From the NCBI GenBank assembly GCA_019454665.1, contig JACFNW010000085.1:1-7960 (forward strand): 7,960 nt of DNA, read 5' to 3'. This DNA is from Fimbriimonadaceae bacterium (GTDB lineage Bacteria; Armatimonadota; Fimbriimonadia; Fimbriimonadales; Fimbriimonadaceae). A program made the translations under genes and the position numbers. The notes below the pieces were generated by a model, which worked only from the letters and a program-made list of their open reading frames with translations, ran no database searches and was not told the DNA's origin. This document shows positions 4,837 to 7,960 of the stretch, piece by piece; within the stretch, counting starts at the first letter, position 1; each line of letters opens with the position of its first letter.

Positions 4837-7800
4837 ATGAGGACTTGCCGTCTGACCGTTCTTGCGTTGCCTTGGATCGCTGGCTCCGCCCTTGCCGAAC
4901 CCGGCGCGTTTCTGGCTCAACCGGACGTTCATGGGGACAACGTTGTGTTCACGCGGGAAGGCGACTTGTGGCTGGGTTCCCTCTCCACGGGCAAGGCCAA
5001 ACGACTCACGCGACACGAGGGCATCGAAACGCGCGCCCGGTTCTCGCCAGACGGTCGGACCATCGCGTTCACCGGTCAATACGAGGGCACGAACCAACTT
5101 TATGTGATGCCCGTTGACGGCGGCCTGCCAAAGCGCGTCACCAACCATCTGGCCACTGCATTGCTGGAGGGTTGGACTCCGGACGGGCAAAACCTGCTCT
5201 ACACCTCTCCCGACTGGAACTTCTCGTACAAGCCCTATCTCGCTCCGCTCTCCGGAGGCACGCGAGACTTGCCGATCCAGTTCCTCGGCCAAGGCGGGTT
5301 CGACCCCAGCGGCACCAGAATCGCGTTCACTCGCTGGCCGACCGTCTCGGGCGGCGCTTGGTTCCGCTACCAGGGCGGCGCAAAGAACGAAATCTGGGTC
5401 GGCGACCTGACTGCGCTCAAGTTCACCAAGGCGTTCTCCGCCGAAGGCGCGTGCCAGTTCCCCCGATGGGTGGGCGACCGGATCTACTTCGTGCGCGAAG
5501 AGAACGCAACGTTCAGCGTGGGCAGCATCCGCCCCGACGGCAAGGACTACAAGCGGCACGCCGGACCCTACACCGTCGAAGTGTTCGACTTAGAGACCGA
5601 CGGCAAGAGTCTGGTCTACGTGAAGGGCAACGAACTCGAACGCCTCGACCTCGGCAGCGGCCGCACGTCGAAGGTCGAGTTCGATCTCAATTCCGACCTC
5701 ATCCACACCAAGCCCTTCAAAGCCAATGCCGCAGCGTTCGTGGGCAGCCTCTCGATCGGCCCGACGGGCAAGCGTGTGATGCTGGAGGCTCGCGGCCAGA
5801 TTCTCAGCGTCCCCGCCAAGGAAGGCGCGGTCGAGCACATCCTGGGGCGATCGGGCGTCCGCTACGAACTCCCGACCCTCTCGCCCGATGGCTCGAAGCT
5901 GGCCTATGTCAGCGACGAGACGCGCGAGCAGCAGGTCTATGTCGCCGACAAGGACGGCAAGAACCCCGTCCAGATCACCAAGGACAGCGGTCGCCAACTG
6001 GACTCCATCAAGTGGTCGCCGGACGGCAAGTGGCTGGCGATCGGCGACAGCGAATCGCGTCTTAGGCTGATCAAGGCCGATGGCAGCGAGGAGCGCTTGG
6101 TCACCACGGCCCGCCGCGAGATCACGGCGTTGGCGCACTCGTTCTCGCCGGATTCCAAGTGGCTCGCGTTTGTGGACCAGAAGCCCTGGGTTCAGCAGAG
6201 CATCCTGCGTGTCCACCTGTACAACATCGAAACCGGCACCAGCCACCCGGTGTCCGAAGGGTTCTTCTCGGAGAACGCCCCCGCGTTCAGCCGCGACGGC
6301 AGGTTTCTGGTCATGCTCTCTCGCCGATCCGTGGCACCCGAATACGATGCGCTCTATAGCCAACTGGCTTCCAACGCCAAGGACGAGGTGTTCTTGGTCG
6401 CCCTTCGCAAGTCGGTGAAATCGCCGTTCCTCCAAGAGAACGACGAAGAGCCCGTGAAGAAGGCCGACGAGAAGCCAGCCGAGAAGCCAGCCGAGAAGCC
6501 CGCGGACAAGCCCGCCGAAGAGACCGGCATTGATCTGGACGGCATCGGCAAGCGCATCATCAAGGTCCCGCTTCCTCCTGGACTTTACACGCAGGTCGAG
6601 ATGGTCGGAAACCGCGTGATCGCGGCGGGCGACGCCGCGATCCACTTCTACGACATCGCCGCGAAACGCGCCGGGCGCATCATTTCGGGCCAAACGTTCG
6701 AACTCTCGGCGGACGGCAAGAAGCTTCTCGTCGCAGGCGGCGGGTACCGAGTCGTGGACGTGACGGCCACCGACCTGCCGCCAACCACCCCGGCGCTCAA
6801 CCTCGCGCCCATCAAGGTGGACGTAGACCCGGTCAAAGAGTGGGAGCAGATCTACTGGGACGCCTGGCGACTGTGCCGCGACTACTTTTACGTGCGAAAC
6901 ATGCACGGCGCAGATTGGGATGCCATCGGACGCAAGTACGCCGCCATGTTGCCCCACGTCCGAGCGCGAAACGAACTCACCGAGCTGCTTCGATGGATGC
7001 AGGCCGAACTGAGCGTCGGACACTCGTTCCGGGCAGCCCCGGCCAACCCGCCCGTTTCGACCGCTGTGGCGCAGGGATATCTGGGCATTGCGACCGAGGC
7101 CGCCGACGGCTACCACCGCGTGACTCGCGTCTACGACGGCATGGGCCTCGGCAGCGCCTCGCCTCTGGCCGAGGTCGGCATGGGCGTCGAATCAGGAACC
7201 TATCTCATCTCGGTCGCCGGAGTCCCAGCGACCAGCGACTCGGACTACACGCTCGCCCTCGGCGACAGGGTCGGCCAGGTGGTGGCTGTCCAAGTGAACG
7301 ACAAGCCCTCGACCGAGGGCGCGCGAACGGTCTACGTGCGTCCGATCTCGGCGGTCAACCAGCGTTCGCTTTGGGCGATGGACGAGGTCAAGCTGCGCAA
7401 AGAAGCCGTGGACAAGATGTCGGGCGGCAAGGTCGGCTACATCTTCCTCCCCGCCATGGGCGATCCGGACTTCGGTCTGTTCACCCAGTTTTGGTTCCCC
7501 CAACTCGACAAGGAAGCCATCCTCATCGACATCCGGGGCAACAACGGCGGCTACATCGGCGGCGTGCTGGTGAACATCCTGCGCAAGGAGACCTACATGC
7601 GGCGAAGCCAGCGCAACTCGGTCGAAGCTGGGACGCGCTACCACGACTCGTTCGAGGGCCATCTGGGCGTGATCATCAACGAGGAGTCGTACTCGGACGG
7701 CGAGGGCTTCCCCAACCGCTTCAAGCACGCGGGGCTCGGGCCCTTGATCGGCAAGCGGACGTTCGGCGCACTGGTCGGTTCGGCACCCATGTGGCCTCTG

Positions 7801-7960
7801 ATCGATGGGGGAGGCATCCAAGTCCCTCGCTATGGCAACTGGCGCGACAACGAGGGCTGGGTCGTCGAAGGCCCCGGCGTTCCACCCGACATCGAGGTGG
7901 ACAGCGACCCGAACGACTACGCCCGAGGCATCGACACGCAGTTGGCCAAGGCCGTCGAAG
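4837..7960 (+). CDS. Secreted tricorn-type S41 serine protease (3' end outside window)
   Basis: This is a large self-compartmentalising type peptidase; tricorn trims peptides of about 3-15 residues. The frame is open for 1,041 codons from ATG 4837 to the window edge. Archaeal tricorn has 1,071 residues, so probably only a short C-terminal piece is missing. Order: signal peptide 1-20 (R2 and R5, hydrophobic core, SALA before E21); two beta-propeller regions with TolB/WD-like blades (about 25-290 and 300-660; FSPDGR, LSPDGSK, WSPDGKW); C1 helical domain (about 665-735, from PVKEWEQIYWDAW); PDZ (about 745-838); S41 core (about 850 on). The catalytic set matches tricorn: H729 in ELSVGHSFR, S953 and D954 in SYSDGEGFP, and E1011 in GWVVEGPG, with the Ser-Glu spacing of 58 equal to Thermoplasma S965-E1023. 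DIRGNNGG (898-905) is the S41 oxyanion-type motif. A Lys/Pro/Ala/Glu insert (545-560) interrupts the second propeller. The signal peptide indicates export, unlike cytosolic archaeal tricorn. It is divergent from the cyclase gene. Confidence 0.92.
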   Translation, partial: MRTCRLTVLALPWIAGSALAEPGAFLAQPDVHGDNVVFTREGDLWLGSLSTGKAKRLTRHEGIETRARFSPDGRTIAFTGQYEGTNQLYVMPVDGGLPKRVTNHLATALLEGWTPDGQNLLYTSPDWNFSYKPYLAPLSGGTRDLPIQFLGQGGFDPSGTRIAFTRWPTVSGGAWFRYQGGAKNEIWVGDLTALKFTKAFSAEGACQFPRWVGDRIYFVREENATFSVGSIRPDGKDYKRHAGPYTVEVFDLETDGKSLVYVKGNELERLDLGSGRTSKVEFDLNSDLIHTKPFKANAAAFVGSLSIGPTGKRVMLEARGQILSVPAKEGAVEHILGRSGVRYELPTLSPDGSKLAYVSDETREQQVYVADKDGKNPVQITKDSGRQLDSIKWSPDGKWLAIGDSESRLRLIKADGSEERLVTTARREITALAHSFSPDSKWLAFVDQKPWVQQSILRVHLYNIETGTSHPVSEGFFSENAPAFSRDGRFLVMLSRRSVAPEYDALYSQLASNAKDEVFLVALRKSVKSPFLQENDEEPVKKADEKPAEKPAEKPADKPAEETGIDLDGIGKRIIKVPLPPGLYTQVEMVGNRVIAAGDAAIHFYDIAAKRAGRIISGQTFELSADGKKLLVAGGGYRVVDVTATDLPPTTPALNLAPIKVDVDPVKEWEQIYWDAWRLCRDYFYVRNMHGADWDAIGRKYAAMLPHVRARNELTELLRWMQAELSVGHSFRAAPANPPVSTAVAQGYLGIATEAADGYHRVTRVYDGMGLGSASPLAEVGMGVESGTYLISVAGVPATSDSDYTLALGDRVGQVVAVQVNDKPSTEGARTVYVRPISAVNQRSLWAMDEVKLRKEAVDKMSGGKVGYIFLPAMGDPDFGLFTQFWFPQLDKEAILIDIRGNNGGYIGGVLVNILRKETYMRRSQRNSVEAGTRYHDSFEGHLGVIINEESYSDGEGFPNRFKHAGLGPLIGKRTFGALVGSAPMWPLIDGGGIQVPRYGNWRDNEGWVVEGPGVPPDIEVDSDPNDYARGIDTQLAKAVE
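6469..6516 (+). repeat. Four tandem 12-bp coding repeats (EKPA/DKPA) in the protease
   Basis: Four 12-base units in a row encode EKPA, EKPA, EKPA and DKPA (residues 545-560). The first two units are identical at the DNA level (GAGAAGCCAGCC) and the others differ at a few bases (GAGAAGCCCGCG, GACAAGCCCGCC). They lie in a charged segment (about 535-562) that is not part of a propeller blade, so they probably form a flexible surface loop. Unit number may vary between strains by slippage. Confidence 0.75.

Noticed and set aside
4705..5559. A 284-codon minus-strand frame covering the intergenic region and the protease 5' end.
   Set aside because: It overlaps the protease signal peptide and propeller on the opposite strand and the cyclase start. 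No motif or start signal supports it.
5590..7116. A 508-codon open frame on the minus strand opposite the protease gene.
   Set aside because: It lies wholly antisense to the tricorn-type coding sequence, which has domains and a catalytic set. The antisense product shows no family motif.
1..7960. tRNA, rRNA, CRISPR array, insertion sequence or riboswitch.
   Set aside because: Reading both strands I saw no cloverleaf, spaced repeat array, transposase frame, terminal inverted repeats or conserved riboswitch core; nearly all sequence is accounted for by coding regions.

Overview
The window is a 7,960-base piece of GC-rich (roughly 60-70% by region) bacterial chromosome. It holds six protein-coding genes, two of them cut by the window edges, and no RNA gene, mobile element or CRISPR array that I can see. 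The gene content suggests a free-living Gram-negative-type bacterium of a phylum such as Armatimonadota or Planctomycetota: a large secreted tricorn-type protease, an exported family 2 glycoside hydrolase, a class III nucleotide cyclase anchored by one membrane helix, and a VapBC module. Several start codons have a -10-like hexamer only 8-9 bases upstream and no Shine-Dalgarno sequence. The taxonomic call is inference with low confidence, because no marker gene is present.

Layout. Positions 2-247 (+) are the 3' end of an unrecognised, very GC-rich gene. Facing it across a 5-base gap is a vapBC toxin-antitoxin operon on the minus strand (vapB 934-665, vapC 684-253, overlapping). Its promoter/operator region carries direct and inverted repeats that run into the vapB start codon. 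Next on the minus strand is an exported glycoside hydrolase family 2 enzyme (3233-1005). Only 26 bases upstream of it lies a membrane-anchored class III adenylate/guanylate cyclase (4708-3260). These two may form a cyclase-hydrolase operon, although the hydrolase also appears to have its own -10 element. Divergent from the cyclase, across 128 bases, is a secreted tricorn-type S41 protease (4837 to beyond the window end). Its Ser/His/Asp/Glu catalytic set is visible.

How they may work together. The hydrolase and protease look like extracytoplasmic enzymes for breaking down polysaccharide and peptide. The cyclase has a cytoplasmic catalytic domain and a C-terminal part predicted to lie outside the membrane, so it could link an outside signal to cAMP or cGMP. 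Grouping these three genes as a nutrient-scavenging unit is inference from adjacency only. The vapBC pair is an independent stress or addiction module.

The least expected signals are the repeated leaderless-type promoter architecture, the reversed domain order of the cyclase with its unassigned C-terminal domain, and the export signal on a tricorn-type protease. I see no convincing evidence of an entirely new multi-gene system.
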